In this document: in pieces, positions 34,491 to 46,783 of the stretch
Layout: each line of letters opens with the position of its first letter
How positions within the stretch are numbered: the first letter of the stretch is position 1
From: Periplaneta americana
Taxonomy: Eukaryota > Arthropoda > Insecta > Blattodea > Blattidae
Assembly (NCBI RefSeq): GCF_040183065.1
Contig: NC_091120.1
Location: 193,241,627 to 193,305,626, forward strand
Direction: 5' to 3'
Length of the DNA: 64,000 nt
Position numbers and translations under genes: made by a program
The notes under the pieces: model-generated
Told to the model about the DNA's origin: nothing
Seen by the model: the letters and a program-made list of their open reading frames with translations, nothing else
Database searches by the model: none

Positions 34491-35136
34491 AGTTGATGTG
34501 TAATGTATGAAGATGATTTCAGGGTTTGCGGAACACAATTTGTGAACCGCCGCCTCCGCCGGAGTGAATAAGCCTGCCTGCTCTTTTGTGTATCCTAGGG
34601 ACTTGACAGGCAATCTGCCACGGGGAGCTGAATTATGTGTTTTATCTGTTAATTAAGCATTTGTTTTGATTCCGCAACTCCCCTTACCTCCCTCCCCCTC
34701 ATCCGGACACGTTAAGAATGCATCCAATTGCCACAGCCCCTCGTGGGGAAGTGGGGGGAGGATTGTATTCAATAAATGGACTGGAATTCTTGGAAATCAC
34801 ATCCACACAGACGACGTGTGACAAAGTGCTTATTCTGTCCCATTGAGTTATGGTTCACGTGAACAATGGAGCGTGATCTCTCCCTTTTCCACGTAATTCT
34901 CACATGTGTACATTTAGATTTGTTACAACAGACTTCATTTCATGTATCCGTGCAACACCTGACCTTGGTATGTAGCAGGAAATTAGAATTCCAAAGGGTT
35001 GCCTATGTTTAAATCTGGAATCGTAGACCAGATTTAATTAGTTAAGTCTTGCAAAAGAGTCTGGTGTTCGATTCCGGTTCGTTTAATATAGGCCTGCCTG
35101 TTGAGTTTAATTGTTGTTGAGAAGTTCATTTCATCC
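34491..35136. other. Unassigned stretch
   Basis: GC-richer around 34540-34740. A B-box-like gtgttcgattccgg occurs near 35068. No confident feature. Confidence 0.4.
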
Positions 35137-35144
35137 CCTTAAAC

Positions 35145-35466
35145 CAGCCATGGCGAGAACGTGACTCGCGAGATATTGTGGCTCGCAGTGATAGCTGTGC
35201 ATTTCGCTTGCTTCTAACCTCCGCCAACCCCCACCCTCAAACTCCGTTCCATTTGTATTCGTCTCTGACCTGCGAGTGGCATATGTCTCTCTCGAAACCA
35301 TGTACGAAAGTTCCAAGTAGGATGGGAGGACGCATTTTTTTGCTGTCAATATGATGAGAATATTAAATGTATGATTTGTTCACAAGTATTACGAGGAAAA
35401 CGGTTGTATAACATAAAACGGCATTATACTACATGTTACTGATGAAACATTAAAAGGTTAAGTGTT

Positions 35467-35505
<39 letters not shown>

Positions 35506-36102
35506 TCTGTACGTCGACCCTTTTTCAGCAGATGTACGAATAATGCGGTTAGCTCTTCAATTTGAACTCACTGATTTACTATGTGATGTTAAATGAAAGC
35601 TACATGTAAGGACTTGGCAAATGTTGATCTTTCAAATCTTTGCCAAAAAATAAATATCCGAAGCTTCGTTCTTTCGCTTGCTCTGTTGAAGCCATGTTCG
35701 CTACAACTTACGTTTGTGAAAAATTATTTTCAACAATTAAAAGAGTAAAAACCAAATTCAGATCACGACTGGCAGACAAATATCTTCGTGATCAACTACG
35801 ACTGACAGTAAGTGACATAATTCCTGATTTTGAAACTTTGTCACAGAGACATTCTGAAGACAGTTAATTTTAGGTTGTGATATTGTTCATTTCTTTCTTC
35901 GTTACACGTACTAAACATTAGTTTGTAGCCTTGTACTGTATAAAATTATATTTAAGTGCTTGACGTAAGGAAAATGAAAATCCGTTAATAAGTCAGACAG
36001 TTGCTTCACTTCCCCTTCGGGTGTCCGCCTCCCTCCATAGGTGCTATACACGTTGCAGGTTACACAATGGCTCGGCGCACGATTACATTTTCGCCACCGC
36101 TG
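35145..36102 (+). mobile_element. hAT transposon, exact 8-bp TSD
   Basis: ccttaaac flanks it at 35137-35144 and 36103-36110. The ends are cagccatggcgagaacgt and (complement) cagcggtggcgaaaatgt. The plus strand keeps an N-terminal finger and a C-terminal dimerisation domain with the transposase core deleted, so it is a non-autonomous deletion derivative. Confidence 0.88.
35300..35867 (+). pseudogene. hAT transposase remnants, ZBED5/GTF2IRD2 type
   Basis: 35305-35440 reads WEDAFFCCQYDENIKCMICS, KRLYNIKRHYTTCY, a C-X2-C…H zinc finger in the arrangement of this group. The core is replaced by a (cat)n run at 35468-35504. 35640-35867 reads YPKLRSFACSVEAMFATTYV, CEKLFSTIKRVKTKFRSRL, ADKYLRDQLRLTV, the C-terminal dimerisation domain (75 open codons ending at a stop). 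The catalytic DDE region is absent. Confidence 0.82.
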
Positions 36103-36110
36103 CCTTAAAC

Positions 36111-36596
36111 AGATCATCCGAAGTAGTTCTTAAACTGTGGTTTACGGATAGAGATCTAACAGACAGGATTTGCAATTGATCTTTCAAACTAAAAATATAG
36201 TAAAAACACTATTCAATCCCAGCAATAAATGTAGCCTATCTTAATTTTCATTCAAAAGTTATAAGCTAATCTGACGGAGTTTCGCAATAATAGACCAACG
36301 CAAATTGAAAAAAAAAAAAAAAAGAGATATTTGCACAAATCTGTTGATGGCGAGCTAATTTAACTCGGAAAAAATCGAGAATGTGATATCTGAATTTTAC
36401 TGCTATTCGTTCATTGAATAAAATTCATTTATTTATTTTCCTTTGAAATATTAATTCAACTGCTGGTCTATTATTTAAAATCGGTTAGCCTTTTTGGTAT
36501 TATTTGTGCTCTTTTTGTAATAGTATGAATGTTAATTATATAATATTCTTATTGAATTTGGTATTCCCAAGAAACTAGTTTGATTAATTAAAATGT
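36111..36596. other. No recognisable feature
   Basis: AT-rich, poly-A run at 36307-36322; nothing supported. Confidence 0.5.
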
Positions 36597-37590
36597 GTCT
36601 CAGTGACACTTACAGCAGAGTCCGTATAGGTTAGTTTCTATCTGATGCTTTCCTAATTCACTGCGGGCTAAAGAAAGGAGATGCATTATCACCCTTACTT
36701 TTTAACTTCGCTCTAGAGTATGACGTTAGGAAAGTCCAGGATAACAGACAGGGTTTTGGAATTGAACGGGTTACATCAGCTTCTTGTCTATGCGGATGAC
36801 GTGAATATGTTAGGAGAAAATCCACAAATGATTAGGGAAAACACGGGAATTTTACTTGAAGCAAGTAAAGCGATAGGGTTGGAAGTAAATCCCGAAAAGA
36901 CAAAGTATATGATTATGTTTCATGACCAGAATATTGTACGAAATGGAAATATAAAAATTGGAGATTTATCCTTTGAAGAGGTGGAAAAATTCAAATATCT
37001 TGGAGCAACAGTAACAAAATGACACTCGGGAGGAAATTAAACGCAGAATAAATATGGGAAATGCCTGCTATTATTCGGTTGAGAAGCTTTTGTCATCTAG
37101 TTCGCTGTCAAAAAATCTGAAAGTTAGAATTTATAAAACAGTTACATTACCGGTTGCTCTCTATGGTTGTGGAACTTGGACTCTCACTTTGAGAGAGGAA
37201 CAAAGATTAAGGGTGTTTGAGAATAAGGTTCTTAGGAAAATATTTGGGGCTAAGAGAGATGAAGTTACAGGAGAGTGGAGAAAGTTACACAACGCAGAAC
37301 TGCACGCATTGTATTCTTCACCTGATATAATTAGGAACATTAAATCCAGACGTTTGAGATGGGCAGGGCATGTAGCACGTATGGGCGAATCCAGAAATGT
37401 ATATAGAGTGTTAGTTTGGAGACCAAAGGAAAAAGACCCTTTGGGGAGGCCGAGACATAGATTGGAGGATAATATTAATATGAATTTGAGGGAGGTGGGA
37501 TATGATGATAGAAACTAGATTAATCTTGCACAGGATAGGGACCTTTGGCGGGCTTATGTGAGGACGGCAATGAACCTGCGGGTTCCTTAA
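36597..37590 (+). pseudogene. 5'-truncated LINE with intact YADD box
   Basis: Starts SDTYSRVRIG, then [20 protein letters not shown], a frameshift at about 36720, [16 protein letters not shown] (catalytic YADD at 36790), a second frameshift near 37018, [66 protein letters not shown] and MNLRVP* at about 37588. Covers the palm of the reverse transcriptase to the ORF end. Three lesions, otherwise the best-preserved member of this family in the window. Confidence 0.88.
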
Positions 37591-38891
37591 AAGCCATTTG
37601 TAAATAAGTTATAATACTTCTTGAATAAAATATTTTATATAAAAACAGATTTATTTCAATGGCTAATATCTCGAATCAGATTTTTGGCGCGTGTTCTATT
37701 ATTGCGTAACTCCGTTTAATTGAAGTTAGAGCTATAAGTTCTATAGAGAGAGCAAAGAACAAATAGTACATTATGCAACGAGCCTATAATGAAGGTAATT
37801 AAGAAGCGAGTTTCATAATTTTCATACGAGCTTCTTAATTATCATCATAGGCGAGTTTCATACGACTTTTTATGCTCGACCATATTTCTAACTTGATAGT
37901 ATTAATTTTCTTTGTATCTGACCTTGACCAATGTCCCGTATGTTGTGAGATGTGCGCAGACGCGAAAGTATTGATTTTTTCCGAGGAACAGATGTCCACA
38001 TTGACCTTGCTAGGCCATAAGAACCTACTGAGATAACATTGAAATAAAATTAGACATTGAAAAACGAGATGACAAATTGAATTTATTTGAATATTATTTA
38101 CAATTAACGCTAATTATTATAGTAACAGAACATAACCTTCTGCGACAGTATTGGATTTCTAGCCTCCGTGACTTTTCGCTAATTCTCTTTCGATTGCATA
38201 TCCGAGAATAATCGATACTTGCGGTTTTATAACGGTAGAAAGCTGACCTGTCATTGGCTGAACAGTTGTAACCTGAGTCGTCATTGGCTGAAAGACCTGA
38301 CCTTTAATGAGTAGGTGTAGTTTAATGACATGTATTAAAGGTCTGCTACCAGGTGTATAATTACTACATTTCGGCATGGTCGAGCATAAAATATATTGTG
38401 ATACATTAGTGTCTTCAGTTTATAGTGTAAATGGTGCATTTAATTCGATAGTGCTTTATTTCTAAAAAATGCCATTCCGCAACTGGATTGCAGTTGCTCT
38501 GTGTGGTCTAGGGCAAGTACTGTGAAGTGTTCCAGAAGCTTAACAATAGAAACCAGTTCGTGATCGCTTAAGGCAAGGTTACTGAACACAACAGATTTCA
38601 CTTTCATGAAGAATGACTGTTTTTAAAACGCCAACTTCTAAACCTGTCCCTTTCATTCCACTTTTGTTCTTCTGTGAGAAACTTGCCTGTTTCTTTGCAA
38701 AAAATATCTTTATTGTTTTATTAAGCAAATACACGATTACAACATCCGCTTTTCTATAGCCATTTTTCCGAACTAATTGATGCATAGTGTGATTAAAAAG
38801 TTACTTCAAACTTTAAGGCGTTATATATATAATGGGGTAGTTAAAACAAGAAAAACGATCACTGCGTTGTGCAAACGAGTGTTTATTACTG
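37591..38891. other. Two small hairpins, otherwise unassigned
   Basis: 37779-37855 folds back on itself (cgagcctataatga…tcatcataggcgag). A second pair, tatgctcgaccat at 37870 and atggtcgagcata at 38377, could bound a ~520-bp MITE; no target duplication is evident. Confidence 0.4.
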
Positions 38892-39693
38892 TGTGCGAGA
38901 TCGTGCGTATTTGCTTGCTTTCCGCACAGAACCAATACGCGGTAAGTGTGAAATACCACATTCAGTATTCCCAACGTAACACACATAGCATTTTCCCTCT
39001 TCTTACCGCTTAAGCGCCATATTCATTTTACTGCTTTAGGCTTTTAACATTATTTTTAAAGACGTTTAACACAGTAATAATTATAAATTGAAAACTTACC
39101 ACTGCAATTTCAACTAAATTGCACTGTTAATTATAGTTATTAAATATTTGCAAAAATTAAGTAAAGTCTACTACTCCACAAAAGCTATTGCATTCCTGAT
39201 GCAAGTAACATTAAGGAAGCCGTGAAAAAATCAACAAGATTCCAGATGCCGATGTTATTACTGCAATATGTTATATAAATAATATTGTTAAAATATTAAA
39301 ATGAAAAATAAATCATTACATAACCTTACCGTTTGTTTTAAGTTCGCATTTATAGACTGGGGGAAAAAAAAAGACAGACATATATCACGGCCTGCTGGAG
39401 TATATTAAACACAGAAAACATTTTATAGCAACAATGTTGAAGATAGATATTTTGGTATTCCAAAGTTGCCGTCATTAAACAGAAACCAACTTGGAGATTT
39501 CATTGCAACTAATTAGAAATTCGTCTTTCAGGTATGTAATAAACGATCTTCGCACAAAATAATGTACGATACACGAGCGGTATGTTTGTTTTCATGTTCT
39601 CGGAAATTAAAAAAGTTCAACTACATTTCGCTTTTTCAATCTTTTCCTCGACCATGAAAACGTCAACATAACGCTCTTGTAACGCATATTACT
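38892..39693 (+). repeat. Left arm of a ~800-bp inverted repeat pair
   Basis: Matches 42995-43804 in reverse complement over its whole length, with scattered differences (for example gcacagaaccaatacgcggt, agtaaagtctactactccac, tttcaggtatgtaataaacg). The arm ends with its own ~110-bp fold-back (cacgagcggtatgtttgttt … cataacgctcttg). Confidence 0.9.
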
Positions 39694-40329
39694 ATTCTGA
39701 ATTTCCATAGTTACCATTTTTTATTAAAACATTAATGATTTTGTGAGTACCGGTACTGGACAGACGAAACGCACTTATTTCTTAATGGTTTCGGAATTTG
39801 ATTTGAAAATAACCCACATGTTTTAATTCAACAAGGTGTTCTTTGATTTGAAAGTCACCAAAACGTTTGAACGGAGCCGCCATTTTCATTTGACTGTCTA
39901 TGCTGTAAACAAATGACGATCGCAAAGCATGTTTTATAGTACCGCAAGGAATTTGCAGTTTTAAATGTTGGCAAACAAAGAAACAAATGGTGGAAAGGTG
40001 ATAAAAACAAACAAATGCTAGGGAAGCGATATAAAATTGTGCGATAAGCAACCACGATTGGTTGAAAGACGTCCTTCCGTACCGTTTTATTGGCCAAAAG
40101 TAGTATGACGTAGTAATTTCAGTATTTCAGTAATAGTCAGCATAACCGCGTGATCTAAGTCTCATGAATTGCTTAGTAAAACAATTACATTGATTATGAA
40201 GTTAATGAGGTTAAATAGGCCTACTGAGGTATAATTATTGATAATCATTTAAAATTGAATAATCATATTCATTATATTTGTAATAAATTAACTGTTTACG
40301 TATAATTTATTTAGCATTATTTCAATCTA
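39694..40329. other. No recognisable feature
   Basis: Between the inverted-repeat arm and a LINE fragment; nothing supported. Confidence 0.45.
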
Positions 40330-40600
40330 TATTTATGTATGGTATCATAGGTTGGAGTGGAACTTACAAATCCAACCTTTATCCGTTAATTTTACTACCA
40401 AAAGAAGCATTAAAAATTTGTTTAAAAAAGCAGAAAGATTACCCAACTGAATTGTTGTTTAAACACTTCAAAGTTTTCAATATTAAACAAATGTATTATT
40501 TTATTTTATTAAAATATTTTCATAGAAATTTTAATAACTTTGAAAGGTATGTACATAAAGAGAGAGAGAGAGAGAGAGAGAAACTCATCCGGCCTTAATT
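40330..40600 (+). pseudogene. LINE C-terminal fragment (Jockey/CR1-like)
   Basis: 87-codon frame reads YGIIGWSGTYKSNLYPLILL, KEALKICLKKQKDYPTELLF, FNIKQMYYF. This is the region after the reverse transcriptase core in Jockey/CR1 ORF2 (Y-G-I-I-x-W-G…L..LQK…). It ends in (ga)n at 40559-40581. Confidence 0.65.
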
Positions 40601-40781
40601 AAGGATGACCACGAGGATCCGGAAATGAATAGCAAACAAATACAATTAATTAAATATGAATAGTGTTATAAAAATAAAATGTAATAATTAAGCACTATTG
40701 ATTATCAATTGTAAAATAAAATCTTAGAAGATGACTAAATTATACTGATAAAAAAAGATTTTATTTAAAATTAGCATATCC

Positions 40782-41150
40782 TTAATTAAGGCCTTCTGAG
40801 TGGTATAAATGAAATTGTATAATCTGCAGGGAATCTTTGAGAATTTGCGAGATGATTTTTTGAATTTCAAAAGATGATATTGATAATTGTTTTAAAAAAT
40901 GATATGTAAATTTTGGTAAAGAACTCCGAGCACCAAAAAATAAACCTGCCACTGACCAATTGAAGAGAGGGATGTTATACTTGGCACTAAGGTATGGAAT
41001 ACAAGGTTCATAAATGGCCCTCTTTTCCTGATCAACCTGATGAGCTTGGTTTAGATCTCTCTCCATGCGTATAGTTGGATCTATGATAATAGCCTTTTGT
41101 TGTTGCCTGTTTATTGCTATTATATCCTCTCTTCTGTGAGAGTCGTCTTC
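40782..41150 (-). pseudogene. LINE-related fragment, KRAIYEPCIPYL type
   Basis: The minus strand reads DDSHRREDIIAINRQQQKA, IIIDPTIRMERDLNQAHQVD, QEKRAIYEPCIPYLSAKYNI and GLFFGARSSLPKFTYHF (partly 94 open codons, 41066-40782). The I-I-D-P-T…Q.EK..IY.P order resembles the C-terminal nuclease-like region of some non-LTR retrotransposons; the exact clade is uncertain. Confidence 0.5.
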
Positions 41151-42490
41151 AGAAATATAAACAGAACTAAAAATATGAATTCTTGCGTTTGTGTGAACCT
41201 AAATGTAAAACCAATGCAGCTTTTTATCATAGCATGAGTCAAAGTCTCAGATTATTAAACATATTTTATTCCAATATTATTTTAACCACGAATCCTCTCC
41301 AAATTATTAAAAAAACATATTAAACACTATTTAATCTAAATTTAAAAGTCATGTTGAGTTCAGATAAGTTTGTGAAATAATATCATATATTTTTTTTATT
41401 TTTCAGTCAATCACTTATCATGTTATGATGGCAGAAATGGATTCTGTTACATCACGATACAATGTTAATATACGTCACGAATATTTTCGGATTATTTTCA
41501 AGTCATCTTCAGGCGATAGTTTTCTAACAAACAAACATTTGAACTAGGTGAAAATATTATTTAAACATATTTATAAAACACTAGTAAATAGTCTGACCAT
41601 GCATACTTTACATAAAATGGTTGAATGGCGTACATAGTCTTAAAATTAAATTGTCATACAGATAGAAAGCCTTCCAATGAACATAATTATAATACAATAT
41701 ATTGAGAGGCATGCAGTGTGCCTGAATTATGAAATTAAAAACATTTAAAATTATTATTATATATAAAATTGAAGACTAGGCTTGTTCTTTATGACGTTCA
41801 ATGTATTGGAAGATTGTATGAAAAAAAAATTATATGATACTATTTAATCTGTATTCACTCTCGATTTTAATTTTATTTTTATCTGTATTGGAATCCCCTC
41901 CTGAGCACGAGTCTTACTCATTCAGCAGTGGGCTAGTTTATCTTACATTCCATTAACTTGTATTTATTTCAAACTTACTAGCAATAAAATAAAACAGAAT
42001 GTTGTATTTTTGAGCGAAATTTACTACACCTCTGTAACACAAAAACATTGTCTTACGACATTTTTACTATCATTTTCGCGTTCAGGAGAGTCGATTTAGT
42101 ATAAGTGACCTGATTTTGTCCACGTTACAGACTAATATACTGTTCTCCAACCAGGAGATCAACCGTGAAAGGAATGTGCTTACTATTGCGTCATCTATTG
42201 GAACGAAGTAGATAAATAATATTACCGTTATAACGCCAGTTTAAAAACCATGCGCTCTCCTGCATATGTTATTTCCTGTATGAAGAGATTAAAAGACCAG
42301 GAGATTAACCGTGATCTAATTTTGTAACTAGGGTAGTATCAATATGTCTGTATCAATGTTATGGTTTGTGCTGTGAGAGCTAGCCAATAGATATAAGAGT
42401 ACCCACGTGTGTGACCTTATGACATCAACATTCATTCACAGCATTACCCACCGTCGTCTCATCCGGCGGAGACTTTCTCGTGGTTGGAGC
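41151..42490. other. Mostly unassigned
   Basis: 41870-41960 (ggaatcccctcctgagcacg, cattcagcagtgggctag) resembles a LINE 3' UTR. The rest is AT-rich without assignment. Confidence 0.4.
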
Positions 42491-42493
42491 ACA

Positions 42494-42496
<3 letters not shown>

Positions 42497-42582
<86 letters not shown>
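42497..42582. repeat. Palindromic (AAT)n-(ATT)n microsatellite
   Basis: About 11 aat units switch directly to about 16 att units, so the array can fold on itself. Poly-Ile, poly-Leu and poly-Asn frames here are artefacts. Confidence 0.95.
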
Positions 42583-42583
<1 letters not shown>

Positions 42584-42994
42584 CTTGCCAGAACGTTCTA
42601 AATCCTCCTGTGTGTATAACCAGAGTTAAAGCGCGTGAATCCTTTCTCTTACGTCCACCCACCCATCTCCGTGCATCGCTGAAGATTGAAGAGTCGACAA
42701 TGAAAGTGCTTGCTCATACAGGAATGGAAGGGGAGGGGAGACCGGCACTAATTAGACGAAATAACCACAATATCCAGTCTACCGGCGTTGCCAACACTGC
42801 GGCTCGGAAGCATCAAAGGCAGACAAAGAGAAGGCAGGGGAGCTCACGGCCTCCAGTCTGGAGTTACAACTGTGGGCATTCTGTACAGCGTGTTTAACAA
42901 TCATGACTGTGATGGTGACCATAGCAACATTCGCTGCTGACGTATAGTGGTACAAAGATAAGACCTTCACATTATTTAGGCACGCGTAACAAAA
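42583..42994. other. No recognisable feature
   Basis: GC-richer (42600-42950), with open frames on both strands that match nothing I know. Confidence 0.4.
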
Positions 42995-43804
42995 ACGAAA
43001 TAGTAATATACGTTACAAGAGCGGTATGTTGACGTTTTCATGCTCGAGGAAAAGATTGAAAAAGCGAAACGTAGTTGAGCTTTTTTAATTTCCGCGAACA
43101 TGAAAACAAACATACCGCTCGTGTATCGTACATTATTTTGTGTGAAGATCGTTTATTACATACCTGAAAGACGAATTTCTAATTAGTTGCAATGGAATCT
43201 CCATCTTGGTTTCTGTTTAATGACGGCAACTTCGGAAAACCAAAATATCTTTCTTCAACATTGTTGCTATAAAATGTTTTCTGTGTTTACTATACTCCAG
43301 CAGACCGTGATATACGTCTGTCTTTTTTTCCCCCAGTCTATAAATGCTAACTTAAAACAAACGGTAAGGTTATGTAATGATTTATTTTTAATTTTAATAT
43401 TTTAACAATATTATTTATATAACATATTGCAGTAATAACATCGGCATCTGGAATCTTGTTGATTTTTTCACGGCTTCCTTAATGTTACTTGTATCAGGAA
43501 TGCAATAAGTTTCGTGGAGTAGTAGACTTTACTTAATTTTTGCAAATATTTAAAAACAATAATTAACATTGCAATTTAGGTCAAATTGCAGTGGTAAGTT
43601 TCCAATTTATAATTATTACTATGTTAAACGTCTCTAAAAATAATATGTTAAAAGCCTAAAGCAGTAAAATGAATGTCGCGCTTAAGCGGTAAGAAGAGGG
43701 AAATTGTTATGTGTGTTAAGTTGGAATACTGAATGTGGTATTTCACACTTACCGCGTATTGGTTCTGTGCGGAAAACAAGCAAATACACACGATCTCGCA
43801 CAAA
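42995..43804 (-). repeat. Right arm of the ~800-bp inverted repeat pair
   Basis: Reverse complement of 38892-39693. With a 3.3-kb spacer the pair is more likely two copies of one dispersed element in opposite orientation than a single fold-back. Confidence 0.9.
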
Positions 43805-43809
43805 AGTAA

Positions 43810-43978
43810 AATGCAAGTAAGGAAAGAAGAAACATGATAAGAAGGATAGTAATGGGGAGGGTGAATAAGGATTTGAGAAGAGGGGAGAAGGCGAGGAAGA
43901 GAAGAATAGAAGAGAAATTGAGAAGATAAGGAAAGGGAAGGAACGGAAGGGAAAAACGAAAGGAAGAGGATGAGTCAC
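43810..43978. repeat. Polypurine tract
   Basis: ~165 bp of almost pure G and A on the plus strand (gaggaagagaagaatagaag and similar). Confidence 0.85.
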
Positions 43979-44070
43979 TAGTTCTAAACGCTTTGTATTC
44001 TTTTGTACCCGAAATTACTATCTGGGTGTATTTTAAAAGTAATGATGCTGGGCTACAAGTAGGTACGGGC

Positions 44071-45778
44071 TATTCCATCTCAAATCGACTGAAATATAGA
44101 GAAAATTGATCTTGCAATTTTTAAATACAATGAAACTTTTTCTGTCCGTAGACAACTGTGATACAATGCTTTGTGCAAAGTTTGAGGCATCAGAACTTCA
44201 TAGTGTTTAAATTAAAAATATTTTAATTTACCGTATTTTCATAAAATTAGCAAATTTAAATTGTTGTGCCTCTGAAACCCTTTCACCCAATGATCAAAAT
44301 CATGGTTTATTTTGATGCTGAAAAGTAAAAGTTTATATTGATATGTAAACAGTTTTTCTTACTTTTTATGGAAATGGAGAAATTTAGATTTTTCTTCATT
44401 AAGACGCCTTTGCCCACGAAAAAATATTTGTAAAGTATATGGTTAGATTCTGCATTGAAAGTACAAATATATATTTTTTACTGGTGCAACGTTGACAAGA
44501 AAGTATTGAAAATATTAAATAAAGAAAATAAATAGTACGCGCGTGAACTAACCACCTGACTGTGAGGCGGGAGCTAGCCTAGGCAATCAAGGCCAGGAGA
44601 CAAACACGTGATGTTTCGTCTAGTAGCGCATAGCTGGGCTAGCTTTATCACAGGTTTTCATAAACCTCGTATTTTTTTATACTCTAATTTTTTCCCTATT
44701 TATATAAGGTGCTGAGGAGAGTGCATTTTCAAAAATGTACTATCGAAAGTCGAACTGTTTTCGTTCTATTGAGCGACAAATTTAGCGTATTTTATAAAAA
44801 CAAGCCTTTTACAGCGCTCAGAACTCTGGAACCATTTACTGCAGAACATTGAACGGGAGCTCATTTTGAAGCTGACATTTGGTAGGTTATGTTAAGAAGT
44901 AATCCTTATTTTTATTGTACACAGAGAGACAGATAATCTGATTTTACTTACTTTTAGGCTTTTTGCTTATTTGTAAAAATGTAAAAAAATATTGAGAAAC
45001 AACCTTGCATTATTAAGAGGGATTCGGCATTGTTTGCTTAGTGTCACGGCAATAAGTTTCAAGGGTATTAAATAAATTATTTTCACACGCCTAGACTTGA
45101 AAGGCGCAACACAGCAAGCACTGGCCGAGAGATGAAGATAAGCGAGCGTTGGGCGTCATTTTACTCCTGTGTTTATGAAAACTTGTGGTAAAGCTAGCCC
45201 AGCTATGCGCTACTAGACGAAACATAACATGTTTGTCTCCTGGCCTTGCTTGTCTCGGGCTAGCTCCCGTCTCACAGTCAGCTGGTTAGTTCACGCACGT
45301 AGGCCTACTATTTATTTTCTTTATTTGATATTTTCAATACTTTCTTATCAACATACCATCGGTAAAAAATACGTGTTTTTTTTGTACTTTCAATGCGGAA
45401 TCTAACTATATATTTTTAAAATATTTTTTTTCTAAGCAAAGGCGTCTTAATGAGGAAAAATCTAAATTTCTCCATTTCCATAAAAAGAAGAAAGTCTGTT
45501 TATATGTCAATATAAACTTTAATTTCTCAGCATCAAAGTAAACCATGATTTTGATCATTGGGTGAAAGGGTTTCGGAGCTACAACAGTTTAAAATTGCTA
45601 ATTTTATGGAAATACGATAAATTTAAATATTTTTAATTTAAACACTATGAAGTTCTGATGCCTCAAACTTTGCACAAAGCATTGTATCATAGTTCTCTAC
45701 GTACAAAAAAAAGTCTCATTGTATTTAGAAGTTGTAAGTTCAATTTTCTCTATATTTCGGTCGATCTGAGATGGTATA
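44071..45778. mobile_element. Fold-back transposon with ~600-bp inverted arms
   Basis: Left arm 44071-44668 and right arm 45158-45778 are reverse complements over their full length (outer tattccatctcaaatcgact versus complement tataccatctcagatcgacc; inner gctgggctagctttatcaca versus its complement). The loop is ~490 bp without recognisable coding. A TAGGCCTA word (45300) is present only in the right arm. The right outer end runs into a (ga)n-derived tract. Confidence 0.85.
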
Positions 45779-46045
45779 GAGAGAGTGAGAGAGAGAGAGA
45801 GACATATCAGTAAAGAGAAAGAAAAATAAACGGAGAAAGAGGGAGAAAAAGAAAGAGCAAGAGGGAAACAGTGAGAGAAATATAGAAAGACAAGAATAAA
45901 AAAAATTAGAGAAAGAAAAATACAGAGAAATAGAGGAATAATGGGAGAAGACGGAGAAAGAGGGAATAGAGAAATGAGACAAATAAAGGGATAAATATAG
46001 AGAAAGAAAAGGTAATAAAGGGATAATGAAAGAGAAATAAAGAAA
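45779..46045. repeat. Degenerate polypurine (GARA)n tract
   Basis: Starts as (ga)n and degrades into gagaaagaaaaa-like blocks. Long minus-strand Phe/Leu/Ser frames across it are artefacts. Confidence 0.85.
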
Positions 46046-46565
46046 TCCGAAAATTTTTGGACAAATACATGACAAAAAAAAAAAAGCGCACTCCTGCGAA
46101 CTGGTTTGTCCAGATTTCTTAACGGCGGATCTGCCTTGTTTACTCCACACATCGCATGCTTTTCCGTTACTCCCGCTGAATGAATCGGAATGGCACTTGC
46201 CACGCTGCTGCGCGGAGCGAGTGTTATTGAGGTCATACCGGCCGGCTTGTATCGCCACGTGCTCCTGCCATGTCGGTTCGAGCCCCGGTGACGTAGTTGG
46301 CAGTATTCTGGGCATTCCTGCGTGAGTGCCGTTGCCTGGCAACGGGCGATAATAGACGGGTCAGCTGACTGGGGCACCAAGATGCTATGACCAACAAATT
46401 GTCACTCACAGGGAGTGACGTCAGGTGAAGGTCTCGCCGATTCTCAAGCAATGAAGCTTTCGCGTCACTGGGAATTGTTTCGCAGTGTCAAAACAGCTGA
46501 ACGTCTGGCTGGGCAAGGCTGTAGCGACGTAGCAGAATTAAATACGAATTCTAACGTAAATTTTG
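46046..46565. other. GC-richer unassigned block
   Basis: 46100-46550 is unusually GC-rich for the area. It includes gtcggttcgagccccgg (B-box-like) near 46275 and gttgcctggcaacgggcg near 46331. I cannot decide between an old SINE and single-copy regulatory DNA. Confidence 0.35.
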
Positions 46566-46568
46566 CTA

Positions 46569-46571
46569 ATG

Positions 46572-46631
<60 letters not shown>

Positions 46632-46632
46632 A
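46569..46632. repeat. (CTA)n microsatellite
   Basis: About 21 repeats of cta. Confidence 0.95.
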
Positions 46633-46730
46633 GTTGTCTGATTACATTATCATTGTCCTTGATCTCTTATTACTAGTATTCGAAGTGATTAAAATGCAGA
46701 AGAAACTTATCACATGTCGAGATTTTTTGA

Positions 46731-46734
<4 letters not shown>

Positions 46735-46783
<49 letters not shown>

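Noticed and set aside
42407..42897. Frames with poly-Ile, poly-Leu or poly-Asn
   Set aside because: Cross the (AAT)/(ATT) microsatellite; no conserved part.
45697..46451. Minus frames of 227 and 200 codons
   Set aside because: Mostly cover a degenerate (GARA)n tract; no recognisable domain.
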